From assembly GCA_963836355.1 (NCBI GenBank), contig CAWIJO010000010.1, positions 62,001 through 126,000 of the forward strand: DNA of 64,000 bases. Direction: 5' to 3'. The stretch comes from Palsa-506 sp963836355 (GTDB lineage Bacteria; Actinomycetota; Actinomycetes; Streptosporangiales; Streptosporangiaceae). Position numbers and translations under genes: made by a program. Positions 24,871 to 33,398 of this stretch are shown here, in pieces. The notes beneath the pieces are model-generated. The model made no database searches. It was not told the origin of the DNA and was given only the letters and a program-made list of their open reading frames with translations. The stretch's first letter is position 1. The number at the start of each line of letters is the position of its first letter.

Positions 24871-25266
24871 ATGGCACGCGTGAAGCGGGCGGTCAATGCC
24901 CACAAGAAGCGCCGGGTCGTACTGGAGCGGGCGAGCGGATACCGTGGCCAGCGGTCGCGCCTGTACCGCAAGGCGAAGGAGCAGGCGCTCCATTCGATGA
25001 CCTATGCGTACCGCGACCGTAAGGACCGCAAGGGTGCGTTCCGGCGGCTGTGGATTCAGCGCATCAATGCCGCGGCCCGGGCCGACGGCATGACCTACAA
25101 CCGGTTCATCCAGGGTCTAAAGATCGCGGGCGTCGAGGTGGACCGGCGGATGCTCGCCGAGCTTGCCGTGGCCGACCCGCAGGCGTTCTCCGGGCTGGTA
25201 GACGTGGCCAGGAAGGCGCTCCCAGCGCTGGACGACCAGGCGGCGGCGAGTACGGCCGCGGCCTGA
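24871..25266 (+). CDS. rplT: 50S ribosomal protein L20
   Basis: L20 binds 23S rRNA early in assembly and in several bacteria represses its own operon. The 131-residue protein has the family start ARVKRAVNAHKKRRVVLERA and GYRGQRSRLYRKAKEQ, and RDRKGAFRRLWIQRINAAAR. It is slightly extended at the C-terminus by an Ala-rich tail. ATG at 24871 follows AAGGAG. It is the third gene in the operon, with the methyltransferase gene starting about 35 bases later. Confidence 0.95.
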   Translation: MARVKRAVNAHKKRRVVLERASGYRGQRSRLYRKAKEQALHSMTYAYRDRKDRKGAFRRLWIQRINAAARADGMTYNRFIQGLKIAGVEVDRRMLAELAVADPQAFSGLVDVARKALPALDDQAAASTAAA

Positions 25267-25301
25267 GCCGGGACCGGCAGACGGCCGGGGCCGAACCCGG
25301 C

Positions 25302-26192
25302 GTGCCTGCCGCCGGCGGGCCGGAGGTCACCAGCACCAGGTCGCCCCGGGTCCGGGCAGCCCGCCAGCTGGCCAAGCGCGCGTTCCGGCAGCGGTCGCGA
25401 TCGTTCCTGGCCGAGGGCCCGCAGGCGGTCGGCGAGGCGCTGGCGTCCGGCGCGGCTGTCAGCGAGCTGTTCGCGACCGGCCAGGCGCTGGCACGCTACG
25501 GCGGGCTGGCCGCGGCGGCGGCCCGGGCCGGCGCGGCCGTGCGCGCCGTCAGCGGGGACGTGATGGCCGAGCTGGCGCAGACCGTTACCCCGCAGGGGCT
25601 GCTCGCGGTCTGCGGCTTCGTTGACATGCCGCTCGGCCAGCTGATCTCGGCCGGCCCGCGGCTCGTCGTGATCCTCGCCAGTGTGCGTGATCCCGGCAAT
25701 GCCGGGACCGTGCTGCGGACCGCGGACGCGGCCGGAGCCGACGGGGTGATCTTCTCCGGCGGCTCGGTCGACCCGTACAACAGCAAGTGCGTCCGGGCGT
25801 CGGCGGGCAGCCTGTTTCACCTGCCCGTAGTGGTGGACGCGCCGCTGGCCGAGGCGGTGCTGGCGGTGCGCGGCGCCGGGCTGCAGGTGCTGGCCGCCGA
25901 CGGCAGCGCCCGGCAGACGCTGGACGAGCCGGAGGCGGCCGCCCGGCTCGGGCGGCCGGCCGCGTGGCTGTTCGGCAACGAGGCCTGGGGGCTGCCCGGT
26001 GACGTGCTCGCGCTGGCCGACGCGGCTGTCGCGGTGCCGATCTACGGCCGGGCGGAGAGCCTCAACCTGGCCGCCGCGGCCGCCGTCTGCCTGTACGCAT
26101 CGGCCCGGGCGCTGCGGGCCGGCCAGTCGGCAGGCTTAGCAGCACCGGTGCGGCAGTCAGCCCGGGCGGAAATTTCTCCCCCAGCGGGCTAA
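25302..26192 (+). CDS. TrmH/SpoU-family rRNA 2'-O-methyltransferase
   Basis: A SPOUT-fold RNA methyltransferase that probably methylates a 23S rRNA ribose, given its place behind the L35/L20 genes. It has an N-terminal L30e-like substrate domain (RQLAKRAFRQRSRSFLAEGPQAV) and the knot motifs VVILASVRDPGNAGTVLRTA (motif 1), WLFGNEAWGLP (motif 2) and VPIYGRAESLNLAAAAAV (motif 3), all intact. The frame is open upstream through rplT, so the start is uncertain; I took GTG at 25302, just after the rplT stop, giving ~296 residues. There is no strong ribosome site, so coupling to rplT is possible. The exact target nucleotide cannot be inferred. Confidence 0.88.
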   Translation: MPAAGGPEVTSTRSPRVRAARQLAKRAFRQRSRSFLAEGPQAVGEALASGAAVSELFATGQALARYGGLAAAAARAGAAVRAVSGDVMAELAQTVTPQGLLAVCGFVDMPLGQLISAGPRLVVILASVRDPGNAGTVLRTADAAGADGVIFSGGSVDPYNSKCVRASAGSLFHLPVVVDAPLAEAVLAVRGAGLQVLAADGSARQTLDEPEAAARLGRPAAWLFGNEAWGLPGDVLALADAAVAVPIYGRAESLNLAAAAAVCLYASARALRAGQSAGLAAPVRQSARAEISPPAG

Positions 26193-26348
26193 TTCCTGCA
26201 ACCGCTTGCATTCTCCGGCCATCTAGGGGTGCCACCCGGCATTCCGGACGCGCTAGAGTCTGACGTGATCACGTTGCGTCATTAGCGGCCCGGACGGGTC
26301 ACCGGCTAATCGCCGCTAACGTGAATATGTCAGTACGCGGTGAAAACC

Positions 26349-26387
26349 CCCCGGACCGCGGGCTGGCAGTAAAGCCATGGTCCGGGG
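26349..26387 (+). other. GC-rich hairpin upstream of the kinase gene
   Basis: CCCCGGACC (26349-26357) and GGTCCGGGG (26379-26387) form a 9-bp stem, with a GGCT/AGCC stem inside. No T-run follows, so it is not a standard terminator; it might end the methyltransferase transcript or sit in the kinase leader. Confidence 0.45.
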
Positions 26388-26414
26388 CGGGTGCCGGGCA
26401 GAGGCGGCGTGTGA

Positions 26415-27593
26415 GTGGACGGGATGATGTCGGGCCAGGCTCAGGCCTCGGTCCCCGGCAGCACGCGGGCTAGCCGCAATGCGGCTGGTCCGGCGGCGGT
26501 GACTGGTGAGACTCCGGGCGGGCTGATCATGGCCGACGACCTGCCGGATGGCCTGGTGATCGCCGATCATGCTGGCTGCATCACCGTCTTCAACCGCGCT
26601 GCCGGGCGGCTCACCGGCATCAGCCCGGCGCATGCGCTCGGCCAGGACGTCCGGCATATCCTGCCGCTGGCCGATGCCGACGGCCGTAACTGGTGGGCGC
26701 ATACCAGGCCTTATCACGGCCTGTCCACCCGGACCCGGCACCCGGAGCGGTCGCTGTTCCTGCCCTGCGGCACCGAATTGCTGGTCACGGTCGGCTATGT
26801 GCGCGACCCGCGGCGCGAAGCCCGCGGCGGCTGGCAGCGCGAGCCGGGCGCGGTCCGCCGGGTCGTGATCAACATCCGCGGCGCGCAGCAGCGAGCCCGC
26901 ATCGAGCGCAGCCGGGCCGACCTGGTGTCGACCGTCGCGCACGAGCTCCGTTCGCCGCTGACCAGCGTTAAGGGATTCACTGCCACCCTGCTGGCGAAAT
27001 GGCCCCGGTTCACCGACGACCAGAAGCGGGTCATGCTGGAGACGGTCAACGCGGACGCGGACCGGGTTACCCGGCTGATCACCGAGCTGCTCGACGTGTC
27101 CAGGATCGAATCGGGCCGGATCGAGGTGCGCCGGCAGCTTGTCGACGTCCCGGAGCGAGCGGGCCGGATTATCGCCGGCCGGGTCGCGGCCGGCGACAAC
27201 CCGAGCCGGTTCCGGCTGGAGGTGCGCGGCGAGCTGCCCGAGACCTGGCTGGACGCCGACAAGGTGGAGCAGATCCTGGGCAACCTGATCGAGAACGCGG
27301 TCCGGCATGGTGCTGGTACCGTTACCACCATGGTGGAGCCGCTGCGGGTGGCAGGTTCCCCTGGCATCGCGGTATCGGTCCGGGACCAGGGTGAGGGCAT
27401 CGCGCCCGAACTCGCGCCGCGGGTATTCCGCCAGTTCTGGCGCGCGAAGCGCCGTGGCGGCGCGGGACTCGGCCTGTTCATCGTGAAGGGGCTGGTCGAG
27501 GCGCACGGCGGTACCATCACCGTGCGCCAGGCGCCCGGCGGCGGGGCTGAGTTCCGATTTACGATGCCCGCCGTCATGCCTGACTTCGGCTGA
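26415..27593 (+). CDS. PAS-domain sensor histidine kinase (orphan)
   Basis: A 392-residue signal-transduction kinase with no membrane segment. It has a PAS domain (about 35-130, DDLPDGLVIADHAGCITVFN), a HisKA domain with the phospho-acceptor His in STVAHELRSPLTSVKGF near residue 175, and a HATPase_c domain with the N box (ILGNLIENAVRHG), DQGEGIAPE and GAGLGLFIVKGLVEAHGG boxes. No response regulator is adjacent. The same kinase occurs between the rRNA methyltransferase gene and pheS in streptomycetes, so the linkage is old, but signal and partner are unknown. GTG at 26415 or ATG at 26424 may be the start. Confidence 0.9.
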   Translation: MDGMMSGQAQASVPGSTRASRNAAGPAAVTGETPGGLIMADDLPDGLVIADHAGCITVFNRAAGRLTGISPAHALGQDVRHILPLADADGRNWWAHTRPYHGLSTRTRHPERSLFLPCGTELLVTVGYVRDPRREARGGWQREPGAVRRVVINIRGAQQRARIERSRADLVSTVAHELRSPLTSVKGFTATLLAKWPRFTDDQKRVMLETVNADADRVTRLITELLDVSRIESGRIEVRRQLVDVPERAGRIIAGRVAAGDNPSRFRLEVRGELPETWLDADKVEQILGNLIENAVRHGAGTVTTMVEPLRVAGSPGIAVSVRDQGEGIAPELAPRVFRQFWRAKRRGGAGLGLFIVKGLVEAHGGTITVRQAPGGGAEFRFTMPAVMPDFG

Positions 27594-27766
27594 CTGGCGG
27601 GCCCGGGGAGATCCCTCACCAGGCAGGCCGACCCGGCTGGCGCGGCTTGCCAGGCTCCGGTGGCTGCGCACGGCTATCCGGATCATCAGCACCGGACACC
27701 CGTTTCAGGAAAAGATGTGGACCAGCCGGCCATGACAATCGGTGATCGCAGGAGAGCAGCAACGCC

Positions 27767-28888
27767 ATGTCCGCACCGAACAAGAATTATGATCCCGTGG
27801 CGGTAGCACCGCTGTCCGCCAGCGAAGTGCAGCGCATGCTTGACGACGCGCTGGCTGCCATCGGGGGCGCGGCGAGCCTCGATGAGCTGAAGGCTGCCCG
27901 GCTCGCGCACGCCGCCGACCGGGCGCCGATCGCCGAGGCGAACGCCGAAATCGGGGCGCTGCCGCCGGCCGCCCGCGCTGACGCCGGCAAGCGCGTCGGC
28001 GCCGCGCGGGCAGCCATCCGGGCGGCGCTGGCCAGCCGGCAGCAGGAGCTGGAGGCAGACCGGGACCGCCGCGCGCTGGCCGAGGAGGCCGTCGACGTCA
28101 CGCTGCCGTGGGACCGGGTGGCGCCCGGCGCACGGCACCCGGTCACCACCGTGGGCGACCGGCTCGCCGATATTTTCGTCGGCATGGGCTACGAGATCGC
28201 CGAGGGGCCGGAAGCCGAGGCGGAGTGGTACAACTTCGACGCGCTGAACTTCCCGCCTGACCACCCGGCCAGGGAGATGCAGGACACCTTCTTCGTGGCC
28301 GGCCCGGGCGGCGAGCCCCGCTCCGGTGTCGTGCTGCGCACCCACACGTCGCCGGTGCAAATCCGGTCCATGCTCACCCGCCCGCTGCCGCTGTACGTGG
28401 TCAGCCCCGGCAAGTGCTACCGCACCGACACGCTCGACGCCACCCACAGCCCGGTGTTCCACCAGATCGAGGGCCTGGCCGTCGACGAGGGGCTGACGAT
28501 GGCCGACCTGCGCGGCGCGATCAGCGCGTTCGTCGACGCGATGTTCGGCGCGGGCCTGCGGACCAGGCTCCGGCCTGACTTCTTCCCGTTCACCGAGCCG
28601 TCCGCCGACGTATCGATGGAATGCCATGTCTGCCGCGGCGCGTCCGCCAGGCCGGGCGGGGACCCGTGCCGGGTCTGCCGGTCGCAGGGCTGGATCGAGA
28701 TCGCCGGCTGCGGGATGGTCAACCCCCGGGTGCTGGTCGCCTGCGGCATCGACCCGGACCGCTACAGCGGCTTCGCGTTCGGGCTGGGCATCGAGCGGAC
28801 CATGATGATCAGGCACGGGGTGACCGACATCAGGGACGCCGTCGAGGGCGATGTGCGGTTCAGCCGGGCATTCGGAATGGAGGCGTGA
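27767..28888 (+). CDS. pheS: Phenylalanyl-tRNA synthetase alpha subunit
   Basis: PheS is the catalytic subunit of the (alpha-beta)2 PheRS that charges tRNA-Phe. The 373-residue protein has an N-terminal coiled coil (residues ~18-110), then class II motifs: HPVTTVGDRLADIFVGMGYE, LRTHTSPVQIRSML, CYRTDTLDATHSPVFHQIEGL, and the C-terminal GFAFGLGIERTMMIRHG. The Cys cluster ECHVCRG...CRVCRSQGW is common in bacterial PheS. ATG at 27767 follows GGAGAGC. It overlaps pheT by one base. Confidence 0.96.
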   Translation: MSAPNKNYDPVAVAPLSASEVQRMLDDALAAIGGAASLDELKAARLAHAADRAPIAEANAEIGALPPAARADAGKRVGAARAAIRAALASRQQELEADRDRRALAEEAVDVTLPWDRVAPGARHPVTTVGDRLADIFVGMGYEIAEGPEAEAEWYNFDALNFPPDHPAREMQDTFFVAGPGGEPRSGVVLRTHTSPVQIRSMLTRPLPLYVVSPGKCYRTDTLDATHSPVFHQIEGLAVDEGLTMADLRGAISAFVDAMFGAGLRTRLRPDFFPFTEPSADVSMECHVCRGASARPGGDPCRVCRSQGWIEIAGCGMVNPRVLVACGIDPDRYSGFAFGLGIERTMMIRHGVTDIRDAVEGDVRFSRAFGMEA

Positions 28889-31593
28889 TGCGGGTCCCGC
28901 TGTCCTGGCTGCTGGAGTTCGCCGCGCTGGAGCCTGCCGGGAGCCGGCCGGGCATCGGCCTGGCCGAGGCCGGCCTGTCAAGTGCGATTGCCGCCGAGGT
29001 GGCCAGGCGGCTCACCGCGGCCGGACTTGAGGTTGAGTCCGTCGAGCAGGTCGGGCACGACATCAGCGGCGTCGTGGTGGGGCAGGTACGCCACATCGAG
29101 GAGCTGTCCGGCTTCCGCAAGCCGATCAGGTACTGCCGCGTGTCGGCCGGCCCCGGCAGCGAGCGCCGGGTCATCTGCGGCGCGGTCAACTTCTCGGTCG
29201 GTGACCTGGTACCGCTGGCGCTGCCCGGCGCGGTGCTGCCCGGCGGAGTGCAGATCGGTGCGCGGCAGGCCTACGGCCGGGCGTCCGAGGGCATGATCTG
29301 CTCGGCGGCCGAGCTGGCTATCGGCGACGGCCACGACGGCATCCTGGTGCTGCCGGCCGACGCGCCGGTCGGCGCCGACTTTGCCGGGTACGCCGGCCTG
29401 CGCGATCACGTGCTGGACATCGCGGTCACGCCGGACAAGGGCTACGCGCTGTCGATAAGGGGCGTCGCCAGGGAGCTGGCGATCGCGTTCGGCACTGACT
29501 TCATCGACCCGGCCGATCTGGGCCTGCCCGGCGAAGTCGAGACGGTTTCCGCCGACGTCTACCCGGCCAGCATCTCCGACGCCAGCGCCTGCGATCGGTT
29601 CGTGCTGCGGGAGGTGCGCGGCCTGGACGGCACCCGCCCCACGCCGCTGCTGATCCGGGTGCGGCTGGCCCGGGTCGGGATGCGCAGCGTCTCGCTGGCC
29701 GTCGACGTCACCAACTACCTGATGCTGGAGCTCGGCCAGCCGCTGCACGCATTCGACCGGGCCAGGCTTTCCGGGCCGATCGTGGTCCGCCGGGCCCGCC
29801 CGGGTGAGCGGCTGGAGACCCTCGACCACGTTGTCCGCGAGCTGGATCCCGACGACATCCTGATCACCGACTCCTCCGGCCCGATCTCGATGGCCGGCAC
29901 CATGGGCGGGCTGGCTACCGAAATCTCGGCAGGCAGCCGGGACCTGGTCATCGAGGCCGCGCATTTCTCCGCTGAGGGGACCGCGCGGATGAGCCGCCGG
30001 CACAAGCTCAGCAGCGAGGCGTCCGCGCGGTTCGAGCGCGGCGTGGACCGCGAGCTGCCGCTGCGGGCATCGGCCAGGGCGGCTTCGCTGCTCGCCGCGC
30101 TCGGCGGCGGCAACGCCCTGCCCGGCTGCACGCACGCGTCCGCCGAAGTGACCCGGCGGCCGGTGGTGATGGCCGTGGACTACCCGGACCAGGTGGCCGG
30201 CGTGGTGTACGGGCTGGCCACGGTCAGCCGCAGGCTGCGCCAGGTCGGCTGTGAGCTGACTGTCGAGGGGGAGGCGGTGACCGGGTCGGCGGGTGCCGGG
30301 GCCGGCTCCGGGCTGCCGGACGCCGCGGCCGCGCCGCCGAGCAGGCATGTCCGCAATGACCACGGCAAGCACGATCGGTCCGGGCAGCGGCTCACCGTCA
30401 TGCCGCCGTCCTGGCGGCCGGATCTGACCGACCCGAGCGACCTCGCCGAGGAAGTCATCAGGCTGGAGGGTTACGAGAACATCCCGATCCGGATGCCGCG
30501 CGCACCGGCCGGCCATGGCCGCACGGCGCGGCAGCGGATGCGGCAGGCGATCGGCCGCGCGCTGGCTGCCGTCGGGTACGTGGAGGTGCTCAGCAACCCG
30601 TTCTGCGGGCAGGCCGACGCGGACCGGCTGCAGCTGCCGCCGGACGACCCGCGGCGCTTCGTGCCGCGGCTGGCCAATCCGGTCAAGGACGACGAGCCGC
30701 TGCTGCGGGGCACGCTGCTGCCGGGCCTGCTGCGGGTGCTCGGCCGCAATGCCGGGCGCGGGTTCGCCGACCTCGCCCTGTTCGAGCTCGGCCTGGTCTT
30801 CCTGACCCGGCCGGAGGGCCAGCGCATCGCGCCGATCCTGCGGGTAGACCGCGGGCCCACGGTGCAGGACGTGGCCACCCTGGATGCGGCGCTGCCCGAC
30901 CAGCCGCTGCATCTCGCGGTGGCGCTGGCCGGCGACCGGGAGCTGCCCGGCTGGTGGGGCAGCGGCCGGGCGGCCTGCTGGGAGGACGCCGTCGAGGCGG
31001 CCCGCGGCGTGCTCGGGATCAGCCGGGTGCCCTTCTTCGTGCGGGCCGAGCAGCACGCGCCCTGGCATCCAGGGCGCTGCGCGGCCCTGTTCGTGCAGGC
31101 GGGCGAGGGCCAGGAGTGGCTGGCCGGGCACGCTGGCGAGCTGCACCCCCGGGTAGTGCAGGAGTTCGGGCTGCCGCCGCGTACCTGCGCGATGGAACTG
31201 GACATGTCGGTGGTCGAGACCGCTGCGGCCGCGATCGAGCCGGCCGCGGGCCGGGTCATCTCGACGTATCCGGTGGCCACCCAGGACGTGGCGCTGATCG
31301 TGCCGGTCACGGTGCCCGCGGCCGATGTCGAGGCGGCCCTGGTGGCCGGCGCTGCCGGGGCTGGCGCCGAGCCCGGCGGATTGAATCCTGCTGCCGGGAC
31401 GCTGCTGGAGTCCATCCGGCTGTTCGACGTCTACACCGGCGAGCAGGCGGGGGAGGGCCGCAAGTCACTGGCGTACACGCTGCGATTCCGCGCGCCAGAC
31501 CGCACGCTCACCGCCGAGGCGGCCAGCGCCGCCCGCGATGCGGCAGTCGCCGAGGCAGCCCGCCGCACCGGCGCCGTGCTGCGCGGCGGCTGA
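28888..31593 (+). CDS. pheT: Phenylalanyl-tRNA synthetase beta subunit
   Basis: PheT provides tRNA binding and editing for PheRS. ATG at 28888 shares its A with the pheS TGA and follows GGAGG. Residues 1-40 give the family start RVPLSWLLEFAAL; a tRNA-binding EMAP-type domain follows (VVVGQVRHIEELSG to RASEGMICSAAEL), then B3/B4 editing domains (GMRSVSLAVDVTNYLMLELGQPLHAFD), B5, and the C-terminal anticodon-binding fold (LFDVYTGEQAGEGRKSLAYTLRFRAPDRTLT). At 901 residues it is longer than the usual 800-850 because of Ala/Gly-rich insertions, mainly EAVTGSAGAGAGSG and following residues within B5 (about 465-505). Confidence 0.95.
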   Translation: MRVPLSWLLEFAALEPAGSRPGIGLAEAGLSSAIAAEVARRLTAAGLEVESVEQVGHDISGVVVGQVRHIEELSGFRKPIRYCRVSAGPGSERRVICGAVNFSVGDLVPLALPGAVLPGGVQIGARQAYGRASEGMICSAAELAIGDGHDGILVLPADAPVGADFAGYAGLRDHVLDIAVTPDKGYALSIRGVARELAIAFGTDFIDPADLGLPGEVETVSADVYPASISDASACDRFVLREVRGLDGTRPTPLLIRVRLARVGMRSVSLAVDVTNYLMLELGQPLHAFDRARLSGPIVVRRARPGERLETLDHVVRELDPDDILITDSSGPISMAGTMGGLATEISAGSRDLVIEAAHFSAEGTARMSRRHKLSSEASARFERGVDRELPLRASARAASLLAALGGGNALPGCTHASAEVTRRPVVMAVDYPDQVAGVVYGLATVSRRLRQVGCELTVEGEAVTGSAGAGAGSGLPDAAAAPPSRHVRNDHGKHDRSGQRLTVMPPSWRPDLTDPSDLAEEVIRLEGYENIPIRMPRAPAGHGRTARQRMRQAIGRALAAVGYVEVLSNPFCGQADADRLQLPPDDPRRFVPRLANPVKDDEPLLRGTLLPGLLRVLGRNAGRGFADLALFELGLVFLTRPEGQRIAPILRVDRGPTVQDVATLDAALPDQPLHLAVALAGDRELPGWWGSGRAACWEDAVEAARGVLGISRVPFFVRAEQHAPWHPGRCAALFVQAGEGQEWLAGHAGELHPRVVQEFGLPPRTCAMELDMSVVETAAAAIEPAAGRVISTYPVATQDVALIVPVTVPAADVEAALVAGAAGAGAEPGGLNPAAGTLLESIRLFDVYTGEQAGEGRKSLAYTLRFRAPDRTLTAEAASAARDAAVAEAARRTGAVLRGG

Positions 31594-31601
31594 CGGCAAC
31601 C

Positions 31602-32078
31602 TCAGGCGGGTGCTGGCAGGATGGCCAGAATCTTGGCGGTGCCCTTCACGCACTTAGAGGCATTCCCGGTGCGCAGCACTACCGGCGTGGCGAAACCCTG
31701 GCAGGTCCAGCCGTGCACCTTTACCGGGCCGCCGCCGCCGTTGCCCGGTTCCTGGCCTGCCGCGATGGCGATGGCGTAGGAACGCTCCACGCTCATCGCG
31801 GTCTTGCAGCTGACCGGGCCATGCTGCACGTGGATGCGCACCGGCACGTTGGCAGCTGTCCTGGTGGTCCCGCACGAGGTGACTGCCTTATCGCGGACCC
31901 GCGAGGCGGGGGACGCGCTGGCCGGGTGCGCTCCGGCCTGGCCGCAGCCCGCCACCGCCACGGCCGCCACCGCCACCGCCACCGCCACGGCCGCCGCCGC
32001 CACGCCGATCAGCGCATGGCCCACCGGGGAGCCGGCCTGCGCACGGCCTAATGGAGAGCGCAGTCGGCCACCGGCCAT
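31602..32078 (-). CDS. Small predicted lipoprotein of unknown function
   Basis: A 158-residue product with a basic start, an Ala/Val-rich signal segment and a lipobox-like VAGC (Cys near residue 45), so it is probably a secreted lipoprotein. The mature part (CGTTRTAANVPVRIHVQHGPVSCKTAMSVERSYAIAIAAG...HGWTCQGFATPVVLRTGNASKCVKG in outline) has conserved-looking Cys pairs, suggesting disulfides. I chose ATG at 32078, which has AAGGAG seven bases upstream. The signal segment is encoded by a GGTGGC-type repeat. I do not recognise the family. It is convergent to pheT and divergent from argC. Confidence 0.7.
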   Translation of the reverse strand: MAGGRLRSPLGRAQAGSPVGHALIGVAAAAVAVAVAVAAVAVAGCGQAGAHPASASPASRVRDKAVTSCGTTRTAANVPVRIHVQHGPVSCKTAMSVERSYAIAIAAGQEPGNGGGGPVKVHGWTCQGFATPVVLRTGNASKCVKGTAKILAILPAPA

Positions 32079-32203
32079 CGGGCGTCTCCTTTCGGCGCCT
32101 CTCATCATGCCGCCCGCCACCTGACCGCCCCAAGCCGGCGCTCCGATGTGACGCTATCCGAGGCTAATTCGTTTGCCACCCGCGCCGCCGCCCGCCAACT
32201 TGC

Positions 32204-32240
32204 TTGCATAAGAAGACATCCTTCCGCATAATAATTCATG
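32204..32240 (+). promoter_or_regulatory. Tandem ARG boxes: ArgR operator of the arginine operon
   Basis: TTGCATAAGAAGACATC (32204-32220) and CCGCATAATAATTCATG (32224-32240) are two 17-bp ARG-box-like sites separated by three bases. The second matches the GCATA-N-AAT-TCAT core well, the first less so. Pairs of boxes three bases apart are what hexameric ArgR binds in known arginine operators. The pair lies 64 bases before the argC start, and argR is the fifth gene of the same cluster. The promoter itself probably overlaps this AT-rich patch. Confidence 0.85.
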
Positions 32241-32303
32241 AGCCGGGCCGGGAACCATGAGCCTGCCCGGGCAACCGCTGGCCGCCGGAACTCAGGAGGA
32301 CGC

Positions 32304-33398
32304 ATGGGAGCGCGGGTGGCGGTGGTCGGTGCGAGCGGCTACGCCGGGGGCGAGCTGCTGCGCCTGCTGGCCGGCCATCCGCACATCGAGCTCGGCGCGG
32401 TCACCGCGGACAGCAGGGCCGGCCAGCCGATCGGCATCGTGCACCCGCAGCTGGCTGGCGTGCCCGGGCTGGCGGACCGGCGGTTCGACGCCATGCTGCC
32501 CGGCCCGATTGCCGACTGTGACCTGGCTTTCATCGCCCTGCCGCACGGGCAGTCGGCATCGCTGGTGAGCCAGCTGCCGGACGCCACTTCGATCGTCGAC
32601 CTGGGCGCGGACTTCAGGCTCGCTGATCCGGCCGACTGGACCAGCTACTACGGCACCGCGCATGCGGGCCACTGGACCTATGGCCTGCCCGAGCTGCCCG
32701 GTGCCCGGGCCAGGATCTCCGCCGCCGCCCGGGTCGCGGCGCCCGGCTGCTATGCGACGGCGGCCATCGTCGCGCTGGCACCGCTGCTCGCGGCCGGCCT
32801 GGCCGAGCCGGCCGACGTGACAATAGTCGCCGCGTCCGGCAGCTCAGGCGCTGGCCGGGCCGCGAAGCCGGAACTGCTCGGCAGCGAGGTGATGGGCTCG
32901 GTCTCTGCGTACCAGGTCGGCGGGCTGCACCGGCATACGCCAGAAATCGAGCAGGCGCTCACCGAGGCCATCGGGGCCGGCCGGAAGGCCGCCGATCCAG
33001 CCTCAGCCGGCCAGCTGCCACCGGTAACGATCTCCTTTACCCCACTGCTCGCCCCGATGCCGCGCGGCATCCTGGCCACCTGCACCGCCCGGCTCGCCGC
33101 GGGCTGCGCCGGAACCGGCGCCGCGGCCGCGCTGCGGGATGCCATGTCCGCCGCCTACCGGGGCGAGCCGTTCATCTGCCTGCTGCCCGCCGGCCGCTGG
33201 CCGGCCACTGCAGCGGTCGGCGGATCGAACGCGGTGCACCTCCAGGTGGCGGCCGACCTGCACGCGGGCCGCGCCGTCGCGGTGGCTGCGATCGACAACC
33301 TCGGCAAGGGCGCGGCCGGCCAGGCCATCCAGAATGCCAACCTCATGCTCGGACTGCCGGAAACAGCCGGCCTATCGACCTACGGAGTAGCGCCATGA
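32304..33398 (+). CDS. argC: N-acetyl-gamma-glutamyl-phosphate reductase
   Basis: ArgC reduces N-acetylglutamyl phosphate to the semialdehyde, the third step of arginine synthesis. The ~364-residue protein has the NADP motif VAVVGASGYAGGELLRLL and the catalytic Cys in APGCYATAAIVALAPLL near residue 146, followed by SGSSGAGRAAKP and a C-terminal FTPLLAPMPRGILAT. ATG at 32304 has AGGAGG five bases upstream; an in-frame ATG at 32238 exists but overlaps the operator and adds unrelated residues. It is the first gene of argCJBDR, and its stop overlaps argJ (ATGA). Confidence 0.95.
   Translation: MGARVAVVGASGYAGGELLRLLAGHPHIELGAVTADSRAGQPIGIVHPQLAGVPGLADRRFDAMLPGPIADCDLAFIALPHGQSASLVSQLPDATSIVDLGADFRLADPADWTSYYGTAHAGHWTYGLPELPGARARISAAARVAAPGCYATAAIVALAPLLAAGLAEPADVTIVAASGSSGAGRAAKPELLGSEVMGSVSAYQVGGLHRHTPEIEQALTEAIGAGRKAADPASAGQLPPVTISFTPLLAPMPRGILATCTARLAAGCAGTGAAAALRDAMSAAYRGEPFICLLPAGRWPATAAVGGSNAVHLQVAADLHAGRAVAVAAIDNLGKGAAGQAIQNANLMLGLPETAGLSTYGVAP

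Noticed and set aside
26349..26387. Rho-independent terminator before the kinase gene
   Set aside because: The stem is good but no T-run follows, so I list it only as a hairpin.
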